In this document: positions 37,610 through 49,629 of the stretch, piece by piece
Layout of the letters: the number at the start of each line of letters is the position of its first letter
Position numbering within the stretch: the first letter of the stretch is position 1
From: Mesorhizobium zhangyense
Lineage (GTDB): Bacteria > Pseudomonadota > Alphaproteobacteria > Rhizobiales > Rhizobiaceae
Length of the DNA: 64,000 nucleotides
NCBI RefSeq assembly: GCF_011045115.1
Contig: NZ_JAAKZG010000003.1
Coordinates: forward strand, 186,001-250,000
Direction of reading: 5' to 3'
Notes under the pieces: generated by a model
Seen by the model: the letters and a program-made list of their open reading frames with translations, nothing else
Databases searched by the model: none
What the model was told of the DNA's origin: nothing
Made by a program: the position numbers and the translations under genes

Positions 37610-38920
37610 CTAGAAACTGTCTCTCAACCACTGACTCATGCGATGCAGTTTTCCGCCCGTCCCGGTCATGCGTAGTCCAGAAATCCCACTCGTCTTATTG
37701 ATCTCGAAGCCCGCCACTTGCGGGTAGATCAGAAGGCCCACCGCCGTTGCGAACGCCGGTCCTTTTGCCGCCTCCGGCAACCCGGCCACGCCGAGCGGCC
37801 GGCCGATGCGCACATTGCGGCCCAGAATGCGGCGCGCCGCTTCCGGCAGACCGGCAAGCTGGCTTGCGCCACCCGTCAGCACGACTCGCTTGCCGGCGGC
37901 ATTGCCGTAGCCTGATTTGTTCAGCCGGTCGCGCAGTATTTCCAGCGTCTCTTCGATGCGGGCACGGATGATGCGCGTCATCACCGAGCGCGGCACCTGA
38001 AGCGGCACTTCGGTATCATCGGCGCCGATCGGCTGGACGGTGACCAGATCGCGATCGTCAGCGCTGCCGGGCAGCGCCGAACCATGCATCACCTTCAGCC
38101 GCTCGGCATCGTCAAGGCGCGTCGAGAGGCCCTTGGCCATATCCATGGTGACGTGGCTGCCGCCGACCGGGATGGCGTCGGCGTAAACGAACTTGCCATC
38201 GGCAAAGAGCGAGATGGTGGTCGTGCCGCCGCCCATGTCGATGCAGGCCGCACCCATTTCGAGCTCGTCATCGACGAGTGCGGCAAGCCCGCTTGCATAG
38301 GGCGTTGCAACCATACGCTCGACCGAAAGATGCGAGCGGTTGATGCAAAGCTCGAGATTGCGCAGCGGCGCGGAATCGCCGGTCAACACATGCATATCGA
38401 CGCCGAGCGTGTCGCCGACCATGCCGCGCGGATCGCGCACGCCGCGTTCGGCATCGAGCGAAAATGCCACCGGTAGCGAATGAACGACCTCGCGCTCGGC
38501 CTTCAGCGCCTGCTTTGCGCCGGCTGCCAGAACGCGCTTGATGTCGCCGGCCGAAGCTTCGTGTCCGCCGAGATTGATCGTTGCCGAAAAGGTTTCGCTC
38601 TTCAGCCGGCCTGCGGTGAGATTGACGATGAGCGAGTCGACGGTAAGTCCAGCCATGCGCTCGGCAGCATCGACCGCCAGCCGCACGGCATGCTCAGCGC
38701 GATCCAGATCGACGACCACGCCAGACTTCACGCCCTGCGATTTCTGATGGCCGATGCCGATGACCTTGGCCTGGTGGGTGCGGCCGCGCAGCAACTGGCT
38801 TTCGGGCGCAGGCTTGAGCTTGGCGACCACACAGCAGACCTTGCTGGAGCCGACATCGAGCACGGTGACGATACCGGAGCGGTGGGCAGAGCCGTCTTTT
38901 GGACCGCCGAGCAAGCTCAT
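37610..38920 (-). CDS. ftsA: Cell division protein FtsA
   Basis: This 436-residue actin-like ATPase tethers FtsZ to the membrane. Seen are the phosphate-1 motif TVLDVGSSKVCCVVA, the SHS2/1C domain region, ACIDMGGGTTTISLF for phosphate-2 and VVLTGGASQLAGLPE for the adenosine motif. The C-terminus ends in an amphipathic helix, LHRMSQWLRDSF, suited to membrane targeting. Its start overlaps the ftsQ stop (ATGA), and ftsZ begins 70 bp after its stop. Confidence 0.96.
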   Translation of the reverse strand: MSLLGGPKDGSAHRSGIVTVLDVGSSKVCCVVAKLKPAPESQLLRGRTHQAKVIGIGHQKSQGVKSGVVVDLDRAEHAVRLAVDAAERMAGLTVDSLIVNLTAGRLKSETFSATINLGGHEASAGDIKRVLAAGAKQALKAEREVVHSLPVAFSLDAERGVRDPRGMVGDTLGVDMHVLTGDSAPLRNLELCINRSHLSVERMVATPYASGLAALVDDELEMGAACIDMGGGTTTISLFADGKFVYADAIPVGGSHVTMDMAKGLSTRLDDAERLKVMHGSALPGSADDRDLVTVQPIGADDTEVPLQVPRSVMTRIIRARIEETLEILRDRLNKSGYGNAAGKRVVLTGGASQLAGLPEAARRILGRNVRIGRPLGVAGLPEAAKGPAFATAVGLLIYPQVAGFEINKTSGISGLRMTGTGGKLHRMSQWLRDSF

Positions 38921-39858
38921 ATTCTTTTCTCCAGCTTGCTCTTGGGTGATTTCAGAAGCTCTTTGAGCGCAGCTTCGCGGCGCTCGACCGCCTCGGGCGT
39001 GAGCTGCACGACCAGCCGGTCGGAGAGGCGCATGTCGACGCCGGCTATGTCGCGGGACAGCAGGCCGGTGTCGTGGTCCATCTTGACGAGATCGGCGAGC
39101 GCGGTGTCTTCGCCATATTCCGGCAGCTTGACGGTGATGCCGTTTTCAAGCCGCAGATCCCAGCGACGCTCGGAAACCCGGACATAACCCTTTACCCGCG
39201 AGGCCAGCTCCGGAAACTGCTTGATCTTGGCGATAAAGCCGGAAGCGCACTCGGCCGCACCATAACCGACGACCAGCGGCAGCGCGACATGGCGACCACC
39301 CGAGAACGGCGCAATCACATTGCCGTTTTCCTCGACGATCGAAAGCTGGCTGCCATGCTGCCAGATGGCGAAGGCCTTGCGCTCCTCGATCTTCACTTCA
39401 AGCGTGTTGGGATAGATCTTGCGGACCGAAGCAACCTCGACCCAGGGCAGCTTGGCAATGCGCTCACGCGCTTCATCGGCATCGAAGCCGATCAGCGACG
39501 TCCAGCCGTCAAGCTCCAGCTTGTCGAGGACATCGATCTCCGAAGTCTCGCGATGGCCGACCACCTTGATCTGATCGACGGCAAAGCCGCTGCGCGCGGT
39601 GATGCCCTGCACGAGAGCCGGCATATGCCCGCCAACATAGGCGCCATAGAGGCCGCTCGCTGAAAGAAAGATCGCCGAGGCAATCGTCGCGGAAAACGGC
39701 GGCGGCGTGAAATCGCCCTGACCCAGCCGCGCGAACAGGCGCACCGGCCGGCGCAGCAAGCGCGGAAGCACGAAGCCGTCGATAGAGAAGGACATGCCAA
39801 ACAGGCCCGGCTTTGCCGAACCCATCCTTCTCACCTGCCCCGACCTCAACGCGAACAC
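38917..39858 (-). CDS. ftsQ: Cell division protein FtsQ
   Basis: This 313-residue single-pass membrane protein has a basic cytoplasmic N-terminus, one helix near [20 protein letters not shown], a POTRA domain ([20 protein letters not shown]) and the FtsQ domain ([20 protein letters not shown], then [11 protein letters not shown]). It links early and late divisome parts. A GTG start at 39858 with GGAGGA 6 nt upstream is preferred, overlapping ddlB by 13 bp; a later ATG (MGSAKPG) has its SD-like bases too close. It overlaps ftsA by 4 nt. Confidence 0.92.
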   Translation of the reverse strand: MFALRSGQVRRMGSAKPGLFGMSFSIDGFVLPRLLRRPVRLFARLGQGDFTPPPFSATIASAIFLSASGLYGAYVGGHMPALVQGITARSGFAVDQIKVVGHRETSEIDVLDKLELDGWTSLIGFDADEARERIAKLPWVEVASVRKIYPNTLEVKIEERKAFAIWQHGSQLSIVEENGNVIAPFSGGRHVALPLVVGYGAAECASGFIAKIKQFPELASRVKGYVRVSERRWDLRLENGITVKLPEYGEDTALADLVKMDHDTGLLSRDIAGVDMRLSDRLVVQLTPEAVERREAALKELLKSPKSKLEKRI

Positions 39859-40772
39859 GAAGCGTCCTCCACCATCCAACTCAACAACTCACCGAACGAA
39901 TGCCCGGCCTGGGCAGCAATCTCGGGCACCAGCGACGTCGGCGTCATACCCGGCTGGGTATTCACTTCGAGCCAGATAAGCTCGCCATTTTCGGAATGGC
40001 GATCGTCGTAGCGGAAGTCCGACCGGGAGACGCCCCGGCACCCGATTGCTTGGTGAGCCTTAAGCGCCAGTGTCTGTATTTTTTGGTAAATATTTAGTGA
40101 AATTTTAGCGGGAACCTCGTGTTTTGACCCACCCGCAACGTATTTTGAATCATAATCATAGAAGGAATGGCCGGTCGGGACGATCTCGCAGACCCCCAGA
40201 GCCACATCGCCCATGACAGCACAGGTCAGCTCGCGACCATGCACGTAGCGCTCGACCATGACCGTGCCGCCAAATTTCCATTCGGGCGAACCAATGATCT
40301 GCGGCGGATGCGACTGATCCTCCTTGACGATCACGACGCCGAAGCTCGATCCTTCGCTGACCGGCTTGACCACATAAGGCGTACTCATCGGGTGTTTGTT
40401 GCCGATCGAAAAACGATCCACGATCTTCGATTCCGCGACCGGAATGCCGACAGCCTTCGCCACCCGCTTGGCCTGCTCCTTGTTCATGGCAAGAGCTGAA
40501 GCAAGCACGCCGGAATGCGTGTAGGGAATGGCGAGATATTCGAGAATGCCCTGGATCGTACCGTCTTCGCCGAACGGGCCATGCAGCGCATTGAAGACGA
40601 CATCCGGCTTCAGTTCAGCAAGGACAGAACATACGTCACGCCCGACATCGACCCGCGTGACGCGGTAGCCGACAGCCTCAAGCTCATCCGCGCATGAATT
40701 TCCGGAAGACAAGGAAACGGGCCGTTCGGACGAGAACCCTCCCAACAATACGGCCACGTGTTTAGGCGTCAT
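39846..40772 (-). CDS. ddlB: D-alanine--D-alanine ligase
   Basis: This 308-residue ATP-grasp enzyme makes the D-Ala-D-Ala dipeptide for MurF. Seen are the N-terminal [57 protein letters not shown] (ATP-binding Lys) and the metal/product site [20 protein letters not shown]. It is the first gene after a 259-bp gap in the cluster and the likely head of a ddlB-ftsQ-ftsA-ftsZ unit. Six GANTC sites lie directly upstream. Confidence 0.96.
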   Translation of the reverse strand: MTPKHVAVLLGGFSSERPVSLSSGNSCADELEAVGYRVTRVDVGRDVCSVLAELKPDVVFNALHGPFGEDGTIQGILEYLAIPYTHSGVLASALAMNKEQAKRVAKAVGIPVAESKIVDRFSIGNKHPMSTPYVVKPVSEGSSFGVVIVKEDQSHPPQIIGSPEWKFGGTVMVERYVHGRELTCAVMGDVALGVCEIVPTGHSFYDYDSKYVAGGSKHEVPAKISLNIYQKIQTLALKAHQAIGCRGVSRSDFRYDDRHSENGELIWLEVNTQPGMTPTSLVPEIAAQAGHSFGELLSWMVEDASCSR

Positions 40773-41031
40773 AGTTTCTGCAATCCCCTCACCGAACCCG
40801 ACTTCGGCTTAAGCCTTTTCCGAATTGAATCCGCCCACTCCGGCAGGTTACCCCCCAGACGGAAACGCGTCGAACGCGCGGGAACGACTCAAATCAGGAA
40901 ACGCTTTTGTCCAAAGAATCAGAGAGTTGACTCTGTGGCAAGCCCCAAGGATTCGAGTTGATTCAATTTATGTAAATTTAGGTCGATTGTGATCACGCTG
41001 CACGTTTTTGGAGCAGGCAAATCACGCCTTG
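40773..41031. promoter_or_regulatory. Non-coding gap and presumed promoter of ddlB-ftsQAZ
   Basis: The largest gap within the mraZ-ftsZ run. It contains six GANTC sites (40827, 40886, 40916, 40929, 40950, 40960) but no credible gene. The AT-rich part (about 40955-40990) may hold a promoter; no clear -35/-10 pair was assigned. Confidence 0.55.
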
Positions 41032-41997
41032 CTAAAGTAGCTGCCCCAGGAATTCCTGCACCTCGTGATCGGGCTTGAAATTGCCGATGCGCTTGATCTC
41101 CCAGTGCAGGCGAATGCCGGAGTTCTCAAGCACGCGCGCCCGAACCGTCTCGCCGAGATATTCGAGATCGTAACCGGTGGCATGGCCGGTGTTGATCATG
41201 AAGTTGCAATGCATCGGCGACATCTGCGCACCGCCGATCATCAAGCCACGGCAGCCGGCCTTGTCGATCTCCTTCCAGGCCGATGTGCCTTCCGGATTCT
41301 TGAAGGTCGATCCACCGGTCTTCTCGCGGATCGGCTGGACGGTCTCGCGATGATGCTGGACGGCATCCATCGCAGCGCGGATAGTTTCGCGATCCTCCTT
41401 GTAGCCCTCGAAAAGCGCCGAGGTGAAAATCAGGCCCGCGGCTGCCGAGGAGTGCCGGTAGGCGTAGCCCATCTCCTCGTTCGACAGCGTGTGAAGATTG
41501 CCTTGCCGGTCGAGCGCGCGAACCTCGACGACACGCTCACGTGTCTCGACGCCGTTGGCGCCGGCATTCATGCGCAACGCCCCACCGATCGCCCCGGGGA
41601 TGCCATGGTAGAAATGGAAGCCGCCAATGCCGGCCTCCAGCGCCACGGCCGCCACGCGCTTGTCAGGCGTGGACGCGCCCGCTTTTATGCGTGTTTCAGA
41701 AATGACCTCGGCCTCGCCGAACCCCTTTGCCGAAAGCCGCACGACAAAACCCGTTATGCCGCCTTCTCGCACAAGAAGGTTCGAGCCGATGCCGACGATC
41801 GTCAGCGGGATATCTTCAGGCACCGCCTTCAGGAAAGCCGCGAGATCGTCTTCGTCGGCGGGCTGGAACAGGGCGTCCGCAGGTCCACCGGCGCGGAACC
41901 AGGTGATCTTGTCCATTTCAGCGTCAGGCGTGATGCGGCCCCGCAAACCGGCAAGCCGGTCGCCAAGCCTGGCAAGAAGCGCTGCGCCTTTCGTCAT
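41032..41997 (-). CDS. murB: UDP-N-acetylenolpyruvoylglucosamine reductase
   Basis: This 321-residue FAD enzyme reduces the enolpyruvyl group to make UDP-MurNAc. Seen are [46 protein letters not shown], the active-site GSTFKNPEG and C-terminal [19 protein letters not shown]. The start at 41997 forms an ATGA overlap with the murC stop, confirming it over an upstream in-frame ATG. Confidence 0.96.
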   Translation of the reverse strand: MTKGAALLARLGDRLAGLRGRITPDAEMDKITWFRAGGPADALFQPADEDDLAAFLKAVPEDIPLTIVGIGSNLLVREGGITGFVVRLSAKGFGEAEVISETRIKAGASTPDKRVAAVALEAGIGGFHFYHGIPGAIGGALRMNAGANGVETRERVVEVRALDRQGNLHTLSNEEMGYAYRHSSAAAGLIFTSALFEGYKEDRETIRAAMDAVQHHRETVQPIREKTGGSTFKNPEGTSAWKEIDKAGCRGLMIGGAQMSPMHCNFMINTGHATGYDLEYLGETVRARVLENSGIRLHWEIKRIGNFKPDHEVQEFLGQLL

Positions 41998-43400
41998 GCC
42001 GTATCCCCGCCGAGTTCCTTCGGCAACGCATAAGCCCATTGCGTGATGTTGCCCGCACCCAGAAAGATGACGAAATCACCCGGCTTTGCAAGTTCACGCA
42101 CGATCGGCGCGATGGCAGTGGGACCTTCGATGTGACGTGCGTCGCGATGGCCGCCGGCGCGAATGCGCGAAACCAGCGTTTCCGAATTGGCACCCTCGAT
42201 CGGGTCTTCGCCCGCAGCATAGACCGGGGCGACCATCACCGTATCCGCATCGTTGAAGCAGGCGGAGAAATCGTCGAACAGGTCGTGCAGGCGCGTGAAG
42301 CGATGCGGCTGGGCAATGGCGATGACCCGGCCGCTCGTCGCATCCCGCGCCGCCCGCAGCACGGCCTTGATCTCGACCGGATGGTGGCCGTAATCGTCGA
42401 ATATCTGCACGCCGTTCCAGCTTCCCGTCGGCGTGAAGCGGCGCTTGACGCCGCCGAAGGACGACAGGCCCTTCTTGATGTCTTCAGGCGTCAGGCCGAG
42501 TTCGTGGGCAACGGCGATGGCTGCGGTGGCATTGGAAACATTGTGCCGGCCTGGCATCGGCAGGCGCAGGTCGGAGATGATTGTTTGTTCGGCGGTCTTG
42601 CGGTCGCGGATGACCACGTCGAACAAGGAAGCCGCGCCATCCATGCGGTGGCGCGTGAAGCGCACATCGGCCTGCGTGTTCTCGCCATAGGTGATGACAC
42701 GGCGGTCCTCGATGCGCGACACCAGCGCCTGCACTTCCGGATGGTCAGTGCACATCACGCCGAAGCCGTAGAACGGAACGTTCTCCACGAACTGCCGGAA
42801 CGCCTCGCGCACCTTGTCGAAGGAGCCGTAGTGATCGAGATGCTCGGGATCAATATTGGTGACCACGGCAATGTCGGCCGGCAGCTTCAGGAAGGTGCCG
42901 TCGCTTTCGTCGGCCTCCACCACCATCCACTCGCCCTCGCCCATGCGGGCGTTCGTGCCATAGGCGTTGATGATGCCGCCATTGATGACCGTCGGATCGA
43001 GCCCGCCCGCGTCGAGCAGCGTGGCGACCATCGAGGTCGTCGTCGTCTTGCCGTGCGTGCCGCCGATGGCGACCGATTGCCGGAAGCGCATCAGCTCGGC
43101 CAGCATCTCGGCACGGCGAACGATCGGCAGCAGCTTTTCGCGCGCCGCGACCAGTTCGGGATTGGTTTTCTTGATTGCCGTCGAAACGACGACGACCTCG
43201 GCATCGCCGAGGTTTTCGGCCTTGTGACCGACGAAGCACTCGATGCCCTTGTCGCGCAGGCGCTGGACGTTAGCGCTGTCGGACTGGTCGGAGCCCTGCA
43301 CCTTGTAGCCGAGATTGTGCAGCACCTCGGCAATACCGCTCATGCCGATGCCGCCAATGCCGATGAAATGCACAAGGCCGATCGTCTGCCGCATCTTCAT
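41994..43400 (-). CDS. murC: UDP-N-acetylmuramate--L-alanine ligase
   Basis: This 468-residue Mur ligase adds L-Ala to UDP-MurNAc. The N-terminal Rossmann fold ([20 protein letters not shown]) is followed by the ATP loop [15 protein letters not shown], the central [16 protein letters not shown] and the C-terminal domain with [15 protein letters not shown] and [11 protein letters not shown]. It overlaps murG and murB by ATGA junctions on both sides, indicating translational coupling. Confidence 0.97.
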   Translation of the reverse strand: MKMRQTIGLVHFIGIGGIGMSGIAEVLHNLGYKVQGSDQSDSANVQRLRDKGIECFVGHKAENLGDAEVVVVSTAIKKTNPELVAAREKLLPIVRRAEMLAELMRFRQSVAIGGTHGKTTTTSMVATLLDAGGLDPTVINGGIINAYGTNARMGEGEWMVVEADESDGTFLKLPADIAVVTNIDPEHLDHYGSFDKVREAFRQFVENVPFYGFGVMCTDHPEVQALVSRIEDRRVITYGENTQADVRFTRHRMDGAASLFDVVIRDRKTAEQTIISDLRLPMPGRHNVSNATAAIAVAHELGLTPEDIKKGLSSFGGVKRRFTPTGSWNGVQIFDDYGHHPVEIKAVLRAARDATSGRVIAIAQPHRFTRLHDLFDDFSACFNDADTVMVAPVYAAGEDPIEGANSETLVSRIRAGGHRDARHIEGPTAIAPIVRELAKPGDFVIFLGAGNITQWAYALPKELGGDTA

Positions 43401-44524
43401 GGCCGCATCCCTTCTTTTATGTCTTCAATCCGTTTCCTCGCCGCAATAGCCTCTGTGAGGTCGGCAAGCAACCGCACCGCGTCCGGTTTGCCGGCTGACT
43501 TCGCAGCCGTGGCCATCGCCACCAGGCGGTCAGGCTCCGTCATCAGCCCGGCGATCAGGCCGGAGAGGACTTCGGTCGTCAGCGTCGCCTGCTGGTGCAC
43601 CTCCGCCCCGCCCAAGGCAGAGAGCGTCGCGGCATTCGCAGCCTGATCGTGGTCGAGCGCATAGGGAAACGGCACCAGCAAGGACGGGCGGCCGATGACA
43701 GCGATCTCGGAAACCGTCGAAGCGCCGGAACGGGCAATCACCAGATGCGACGACGCCATTCGCGCCGCCATGTCGGTGAAGAACGGCAGCACATTCGCTT
43801 CGATGCCGAGCTCGGCATAAGCAGCGGTAACGCGAGCGACATCCTCGGCACGGGCCTGTTGCGTGATGACCAGCCGCTTGCGCAAAGCCTCAGGAAGAGC
43901 AGCTATCGCCGGCGGGACCGCATCGGAAAAGAACAGCGCGCCCTGGCTGCCGCCGAAAACCAGCAGGCGGAAAGGCTCGCCCTCAAGCGGAGTCGCATAA
44001 GCGGTGCGCGCAGCTTCCAGCACGGCCGGGCGGACGGGATTGCCGGTAATGACGGTCTTGTCGCCGAAACTGCTGGCAGCCTCATCCAGGAAGCCGCCGG
44101 CTATTGCCGTCGCATTTGCCGCCAGCGCGCGATTGGCGCGCCCCATCACCGCGTTCTGCTCGTGGATTATCGTCCTCACGCGACGGCGCGTCGCGGCATA
44201 GACCGGAGGCAAGGTCGGATAGCCGCCGAAGCCGATGACCACTTCCGGTTTCAGCCTTCGGATCAGTGCCGATGATTGCCTGAAGCCACGCCAGATCGTC
44301 CAGAAAGACGCCAGCACCTTGAACGGGTTGCGCGAACCGATCGTTGCCGACGCAATGGGATGAACAGCCTTGGCCGGAAAATTGCCGGCATAGCGTCCCG
44401 CGCGGTCGTCGGTGGCAAGATGCACATCCCAGCCCCGCGCCTTCAGTTCATGCGACAAGGCCTCAGCCGGAAAGAGATGGCCGCCGGTACCGCCGGCGGC
44501 AAGAAGTATTGTCCCCCTCGCCAT
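43397..44524 (-). CDS. murG: Lipid II synthase, GlcNAc transferase
   Basis: This 375-residue peripheral membrane glycosyltransferase (GT28) converts lipid I to lipid II. Seen are the N-terminal [48 protein letters not shown], the G-loop [15 protein letters not shown] and the UDP-GlcNAc-binding [18 protein letters not shown]. It lies 1 bp after ftsW and overlaps murC by 4 nt. Confidence 0.97.
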   Translation of the reverse strand: MARGTILLAAGGTGGHLFPAEALSHELKARGWDVHLATDDRAGRYAGNFPAKAVHPIASATIGSRNPFKVLASFWTIWRGFRQSSALIRRLKPEVVIGFGGYPTLPPVYAATRRRVRTIIHEQNAVMGRANRALAANATAIAGGFLDEAASSFGDKTVITGNPVRPAVLEAARTAYATPLEGEPFRLLVFGGSQGALFFSDAVPPAIAALPEALRKRLVITQQARAEDVARVTAAYAELGIEANVLPFFTDMAARMASSHLVIARSGASTVSEIAVIGRPSLLVPFPYALDHDQAANAATLSALGGAEVHQQATLTTEVLSGLIAGLMTEPDRLVAMATAAKSAGKPDAVRLLADLTEAIAARKRIEDIKEGMRP

Positions 44525-44525
44525 G

Positions 44526-45680
44526 TCATTCCGCCGGCATGGCGTGCTGGGAAAGCCCGGAGAAGCCGACCTGCTTGCGCTTTTCCGGCCGTTTTCGCGT
44601 CAGGGCCAGCACCATGCCCATGGAGATGGCGATCGCGATCAGCGAGGAACCGCCATAGGAGATGAAGGGCAAGGTCATGCCCTTGGCAGGCATAAGCTGC
44701 AGGTTGACGCCCATATTGATGACCGACTGAAAGCCGAACACGACGACCAGGCCGGCCACCGCGTAGCGGGTGAAATCGTCCTGCTCCTTCAGCGCCGTGT
44801 TCAGCCCGCGCAGCACGATGAAGGCGAACAGGAACATGATGGCAAAGCACAGCACGATGCCGAATTCCTCACCGGCAACGGCAAAGACGAAGTCGGCATG
44901 GCTATCCGGGATGATCCGCTTGACGGTGCCCTCGCCCGGTCCGACGCCGAACCAGCCGCCATTGATGACCGCCTCGCGGCCCATGTCGACCTGGAACGTG
45001 TCGCCCTCGCCGGTGACGAAACGGTCGATACGGCCGGCGACGTGCGGGAAGATCGTATAGGCTGCGACCGCCCCGCCGGCACCGAGTGCGCCGAGCACGA
45101 CGATCCACAGCCATGGCATGCCGGCCATGAAGAACATCACGCCCCATGTGCCGAGCGCCAGCATCGTCTGGCCAAGGTCCGGCTGCGCCACCAAAAGGGT
45201 CACGACGACGCCGAGCAGGATCATGGCGAAGAGGTTACCCGGAATGTCGGGCTGGCGCGCGTGCTCGGCGAAAAGCCAGGCGCAGACGATGACGAAGGCC
45301 GGCTTCAAAAACTCCGAAGGCTGGATCGAAACGCCGGCAAAGGACACCCAGCGCCGCGCACCCTTGACCTCGACGCCGATGTAGAGAACCGCCACCATCA
45401 GCACCAGCGAGATGCACAGCATGATCAGCGCCATGCGCCTCACCTCGCGCGCTTCAAGGAAGGACACCGCGAGCATCACCGCCAGTGCCGGCAGCGTGAA
45501 GAAAATCTGCCTTGTGGCGAAGTGGAAACTGCCGAGCCCGATGCGCTCGGCCACCGCCGGGCTAGCCGCAAATGACAGGATGATGCCGAGGCCCATCAAG
45601 GACAGGAAGGCAGCGAGAAACCAGCGATCGATCGTTCGCCACCAGATTGCGACCGGGCTTTTGTCCAGACGGCTTGCCAT
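44526..45680 (-). CDS. ftsW: SEDS-family peptidoglycan polymerase FtsW
   Basis: This 384-residue membrane protein has about ten helices. SEDS motifs are visible in the N-terminal [39 protein letters not shown] and [15 protein letters not shown], followed by the extracytoplasmic loop [20 protein letters not shown] and [19 protein letters not shown] near the end. It polymerises septal glycan with FtsI. Its start overlaps the murD stop by 1 nt. Confidence 0.96.
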   Translation of the reverse strand: MASRLDKSPVAIWWRTIDRWFLAAFLSLMGLGIILSFAASPAVAERIGLGSFHFATRQIFFTLPALAVMLAVSFLEAREVRRMALIMLCISLVLMVAVLYIGVEVKGARRWVSFAGVSIQPSEFLKPAFVIVCAWLFAEHARQPDIPGNLFAMILLGVVVTLLVAQPDLGQTMLALGTWGVMFFMAGMPWLWIVVLGALGAGGAVAAYTIFPHVAGRIDRFVTGEGDTFQVDMGREAVINGGWFGVGPGEGTVKRIIPDSHADFVFAVAGEEFGIVLCFAIMFLFAFIVLRGLNTALKEQDDFTRYAVAGLVVVFGFQSVINMGVNLQLMPAKGMTLPFISYGGSSLIAIAISMGMVLALTRKRPEKRKQVGFSGLSQHAMPAE

Positions 45681-47080
45681 CAGCGTGTCCCTCCAATGGG
45701 CTTTATTCTCTCGAGCGCGCCGACGGCCTCCTTGAAGGCTGCGCCGCGTATTTCGAAATTCTTGAACTGGTCGAAGCTCGCACAGGCCGGCGACAACAGG
45801 ACGACCGCCTCACCGGCATCGTCGAGTGCTGCGTCGCGTGCGGCATGCTCCACCGCCGAAGCAAGCGTCCCGGCAATCTCATAAGGCACCGCCTCGCCCA
45901 GCGTCGCGGAAAAGGCGGGCGCCGCCTCGCCGATCAGATAGGCCTTGGCGATGCGCGGAAAGAAGCTGCGCAGCGGCTCGATGCCGCCTTCCTTCTGCAG
46001 GCCGCCGGCAATCCAGTAGATGCGTGAAAAGCTCGACAGCGCAGGCGCTGCCGCATCGGCATTAGTCGCCTTGGAATCGTTGATGAACAGAACATGGTCG
46101 CGGCGGGCCACCTGCTCCATGCGATGGGCAAGGCCCGGAAAGCTTTCGAGGCCGGATTGTATCTCGCCGAGATCGAGGCCGATCTTCATGCAGGCGACGA
46201 CTGCCGCAAGCGCGTTCTGCGCATTGTGCTGCCCGCGCAGCGAGCCGATGCCTTCAAGGAAGCCAATGCGGCTGAACCGGCCGTGTTTGGCTTCCATCAG
46301 ATTGGTGCCATCGGCGAAATAGCCGTCGGTCAGCGGCAAGCGCTTGGAGATGCGCACGACGTCCTTGCCGGCCTTTTCCAGGCGGTCGGCGATCTGGGCG
46401 CAATATATGTCATCGACGCCGATTATGGCGGTCTCGCTACCGGCGACCAGCCGCTCCTTGATCGAAGCATAATGCTGCATCGTGCCGTGACGATCGAGAT
46501 GATCGGGCGTCAGATTGAGCAGGATGCCCGCAGTCGGGTTGATCGAAGGTGCCAGATCGATCTGATAGGACGAACACTCGACCACGTAGTTGCGGTCGCT
46601 CTTCGGCGGGTCGAGCGTCATGACGGCGCGGCCGATATTGCCGCCCATCTGCGTATCGCGGCCGGACGCCTGGATGATATGGGCGGTCAGTGCCGTGGTC
46701 GTCGATTTCCCATTGGTGCCGGTGATCGCGATGAAGGGCGAATCGGGCGCGCGCGCCATGCGCTCGCGAGCGAACAGTTCGATGTCGCCGATGACCTCGA
46801 CGCTAGCGCCACGCGCCAGTTCCACCGTCCAGTGCGGTTTTGGATGCGTCAGCGGAACGCCGGGCGACAGGACGAAGGAGGAAAAGCCGGCCCATCCGGC
46901 CTGACGCAGGTCGCCGGTGTTGATTCCGCTGGCGGCAGCGTTGGCGACACTTTCGGGGTTGTCGTCCCAGGCGAGCACATCCGCTCCACCTTCGATAAGC
47001 GCGCGCGCCGTCGCGATCCCCGAGCCGCCAAGCCCGAAGAGCGCTACACGCTTGCCGCCGAACGAGCGCGCTGGAATCAT
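45680..47080 (-). CDS. murD: UDP-MurNAc-L-Ala--D-Glu ligase
   Basis: This 466-residue Mur ligase adds D-glutamate. Seen are [20 protein letters not shown] at the N-terminus, the ATP loop [57 protein letters not shown] and the C-terminal [19 protein letters not shown]. It lies 8 bp after mraY and abuts ftsW. Confidence 0.96.
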   Translation of the reverse strand: MIPARSFGGKRVALFGLGGSGIATARALIEGGADVLAWDDNPESVANAAASGINTGDLRQAGWAGFSSFVLSPGVPLTHPKPHWTVELARGASVEVIGDIELFARERMARAPDSPFIAITGTNGKSTTTALTAHIIQASGRDTQMGGNIGRAVMTLDPPKSDRNYVVECSSYQIDLAPSINPTAGILLNLTPDHLDRHGTMQHYASIKERLVAGSETAIIGVDDIYCAQIADRLEKAGKDVVRISKRLPLTDGYFADGTNLMEAKHGRFSRIGFLEGIGSLRGQHNAQNALAAVVACMKIGLDLGEIQSGLESFPGLAHRMEQVARRDHVLFINDSKATNADAAAPALSSFSRIYWIAGGLQKEGGIEPLRSFFPRIAKAYLIGEAAPAFSATLGEAVPYEIAGTLASAVEHAARDAALDDAGEAVVLLSPACASFDQFKNFEIRGAAFKEAVGALERIKPIGGTR

Positions 47081-47088
47081 GAAACCCT

Positions 47089-48171
47089 CTACCGCAACTT
47101 TAGGGTCGACAAGCCGACCAGCGCAAGAATGACCGCGATGATCCAGAAACGGATCACGACCTGGCTTTCCGTCCAGCCAAGCTTCTCGAAATGATGGTGG
47201 ATCGGCGCCATCAGGAACACGCGCTTTCCGGTCATCTTGAAGAAGCCGACCTGGATGATCACCGACAGCGCCTCCATGACGAACAGGCCGCCGATGATGG
47301 CCAGCACGATCTCGTGCTTGGTCGCCACCGCAATCGTGCCGATGAGCCCGCCCATTGCCAGTGAGCCGGTGTCGCCCATGAAAATTGCGGCCGGCGGTGC
47401 GTTGAACCAGAGGAAGCCGAGACCCGCGCCAATGACTGCGCCGAGGATCACCGCGAGTTCGCCGGTACCGGGCACGAAATGGATCTGCAGGTATTCGGCG
47501 AATACCGCGTTACCGGAGAGATAGGCGATGACGCCGAAGGAAGCCGCCGCAATCATGATCGGCACGATGGCCAGCCCGTCCAGCCCGTCAGTGAGATTGA
47601 CCGCGTTACCCGCCCCCACAATCACGATGCAGGCGAAAGGAATGAAGAACCAGCCGAGATTGATCAGCAAATCCTTGATGAAGGGGAATGTCAGCGAGGA
47701 CGAGAATGGCTCCTGCCCCGCATGCATGATCGCCCAGCCGGCGATTGCCGCGATGACGAATTCGATTGCCAGCCGCGCCTTGCCGGAAAAGCCTAGATGC
47801 GATTGCTTCGTCACCTTCAGATAGTCGTCGTAGAAGCCGATCGCGCCGAAGCCCAGCGTCACCAGAAGCACGATCCAGACATAGGCGCTGGTGATGTTGG
47901 CCCATAGCAGCGACGAACCGACGATGCCCGAGATGATCATCAGGCCGCCCATGGTCGGCGTGCCGGCCTTCTTGAAATGGGTCTGCGGCCCGTCGGCGCG
48001 GATCGGCTGGCCCTTGCCCTGCCTGACCCTCAGAGAATTGATGATCATCGGCCCGAAGATGAAGACGATCAGCGCCGAGGTGATCAGCGCGCCGCCGGTA
48101 CGGAACGTGATATAGCGAAAGACGTTGAAGGCCGAAAAATGGTCCGCAAAATCAACCAGTAAAGTAAGCAT
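47089..48171 (-). CDS. mraY: Phospho-MurNAc-pentapeptide translocase
   Basis: This 360-residue inner-membrane enzyme forms lipid I from UDP-MurNAc-pentapeptide and undecaprenyl phosphate. About ten helices and conserved catalytic blocks are present: [31 protein letters not shown] (Asp pair), [31 protein letters not shown] and [13 protein letters not shown]. It lies 24 bp after murF in the operon. Confidence 0.97.
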   Translation of the reverse strand: MLTLLVDFADHFSAFNVFRYITFRTGGALITSALIVFIFGPMIINSLRVRQGKGQPIRADGPQTHFKKAGTPTMGGLMIISGIVGSSLLWANITSAYVWIVLLVTLGFGAIGFYDDYLKVTKQSHLGFSGKARLAIEFVIAAIAGWAIMHAGQEPFSSSLTFPFIKDLLINLGWFFIPFACIVIVGAGNAVNLTDGLDGLAIVPIMIAAASFGVIAYLSGNAVFAEYLQIHFVPGTGELAVILGAVIGAGLGFLWFNAPPAAIFMGDTGSLAMGGLIGTIAVATKHEIVLAIIGGLFVMEALSVIIQVGFFKMTGKRVFLMAPIHHHFEKLGWTESQVVIRFWIIAVILALVGLSTLKLR

Positions 48172-48195
48172 CTAAGGCCTTTCCCCGGACCGCGA

Positions 48196-49629
48196 TCAGC
48201 TGTTTGCAGTGCTTCCGGCCTGCGCCGGGAACTTTTCGAGAAGCGCATCGACCAGTTTCGAAAACCCGATGCCCTTCGATGATTTGATCATGATGACGTC
48301 GCCCGGACGGATCGCCTTGATCAGAACCGGCTTGAGGTCCTGCGCGCTTGCCCGGTACTCCGTGTGAAAATCGCTCGGCAGAACTTCCGCCAGCGCCTTG
48401 ATCTCCGGCCCGGCGAGAAAGACGCGATTGGTCTTGCCTTCGGTGACAAGCTCGGCCAACGCCGCGTGCAGCTTCGCCGAATGCTCGCCAAGCTCCAGCA
48501 TATCGCCCAGAACCGCGACGCGCCGTCCCTCTCCCGAAACCGGCGTCGCCTCCAGCAGAGCCATCGCGGCTTTCATGGATGCCGGATTGGCGTTGTAGCT
48601 CTCATCGATCAGCGTGAATGGTCCCTCGCGGTGACGCAGCACATGGCGTTGGCCGCGACCGCGCTCCGGCACCAGATCTTCGAGCGCCAAAGCCACCTTG
48701 GTCACGTCTGCGCCGGCAAGTTGCGCGGCACCGAGAACCGCCAGAACGTTCTGGACGATGTGGCGGCCGGGCGCGCCGATCTTGGCTGCGACCTCCTGGC
48801 CCATCACCTTCGCCGTCATGATCGAATGGTCGGCATGAAGCACGAAATTGGTGAGTTTTACCTGCGCCCGCACATGCTCGCCGAAACCGACGACATTTTC
48901 GACGCCCGCCGTATGCGCCAGCTTTTCCAGCAGCTTGAAGCGGGCATCGTCACGGTTGATGAGTGCCGTGCCATGCGGCTCGATGCCTTCGAAAATCTCC
49001 GCCTTGGCCTTGGCGATATCGTCGAGGCTCTTGAAATGACCGAGATGCGCCGCCGCGATGGCGGTGATGATCGCGATATGCGGCCTCACCATCTTCACCA
49101 GCGGGCGGATTTCATTTTCGTGGTTCATGCCGATCTCGAAGATGGCGTAGTCGCAATCTTCCGGCATGCGGGCGAGCGTCAGCGGCACGCCCCAATGGTT
49201 GTTGAAGGACGCGGCCGAGGCATGCACCTTGCCCACAGCCGAAAGCCCGTGACGCAGCGCTTCCTTGGTGCTGGTCTTGCCGACCGAGCCGGTCACCGCG
49301 ATGATTTTGGCCTGCGCGCGGGCGCGTGCTGCGATGCCGGCCTTTTCGAGCGCAACCAGCACGTCCGGCACGACGATCATCGGCGCGGTCAGCCGGCCGA
49401 GCGCCGGCAGCTTGCCTTCGGCTACGACCAGCAGGCCGGCACCTGCCTTGACCGCAGCGGTTGCGAAATCATGGCCGTCCATGGCCTCGCCCTTGATGGC
49501 AAAGAACGCCTCTCCCGGCTTCAGGCTGCGGCTGTCGATGGAAATGCCGGTTATGCCGTCAGGCATATGCCCGAGCGGGCGACCGTCCATTGCAGCAACC
49601 AGCGCATCAGAGGTCCAGAGCAAGCTCAT
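48196..49629 (-). CDS. murF: UDP-MurNAc-tripeptide--D-Ala-D-Ala ligase
   Basis: This 477-residue Mur ligase adds the D-Ala-D-Ala dipeptide made by DdlB. Seen are the N-terminal [18 protein letters not shown], the ATP loop [46 protein letters not shown] and the C-terminal [15 protein letters not shown] and [11 protein letters not shown]. Its start overlaps the murE stop by 4 nt. Confidence 0.97.
   Translation of the reverse strand: MSLLWTSDALVAAMDGRPLGHMPDGITGISIDSRSLKPGEAFFAIKGEAMDGHDFATAAVKAGAGLLVVAEGKLPALGRLTAPMIVVPDVLVALEKAGIAARARAQAKIIAVTGSVGKTSTKEALRHGLSAVGKVHASAASFNNHWGVPLTLARMPEDCDYAIFEIGMNHENEIRPLVKMVRPHIAIITAIAAAHLGHFKSLDDIAKAKAEIFEGIEPHGTALINRDDARFKLLEKLAHTAGVENVVGFGEHVRAQVKLTNFVLHADHSIMTAKVMGQEVAAKIGAPGRHIVQNVLAVLGAAQLAGADVTKVALALEDLVPERGRGQRHVLRHREGPFTLIDESYNANPASMKAAMALLEATPVSGEGRRVAVLGDMLELGEHSAKLHAALAELVTEGKTNRVFLAGPEIKALAEVLPSDFHTEYRASAQDLKPVLIKAIRPGDVIMIKSSKGIGFSKLVDALLEKFPAQAGSTANS

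Noticed and set aside
42039-43646. 535-residue plus-strand open frame
   Set aside because: Antisense to murC and murG; no recognisable domain.
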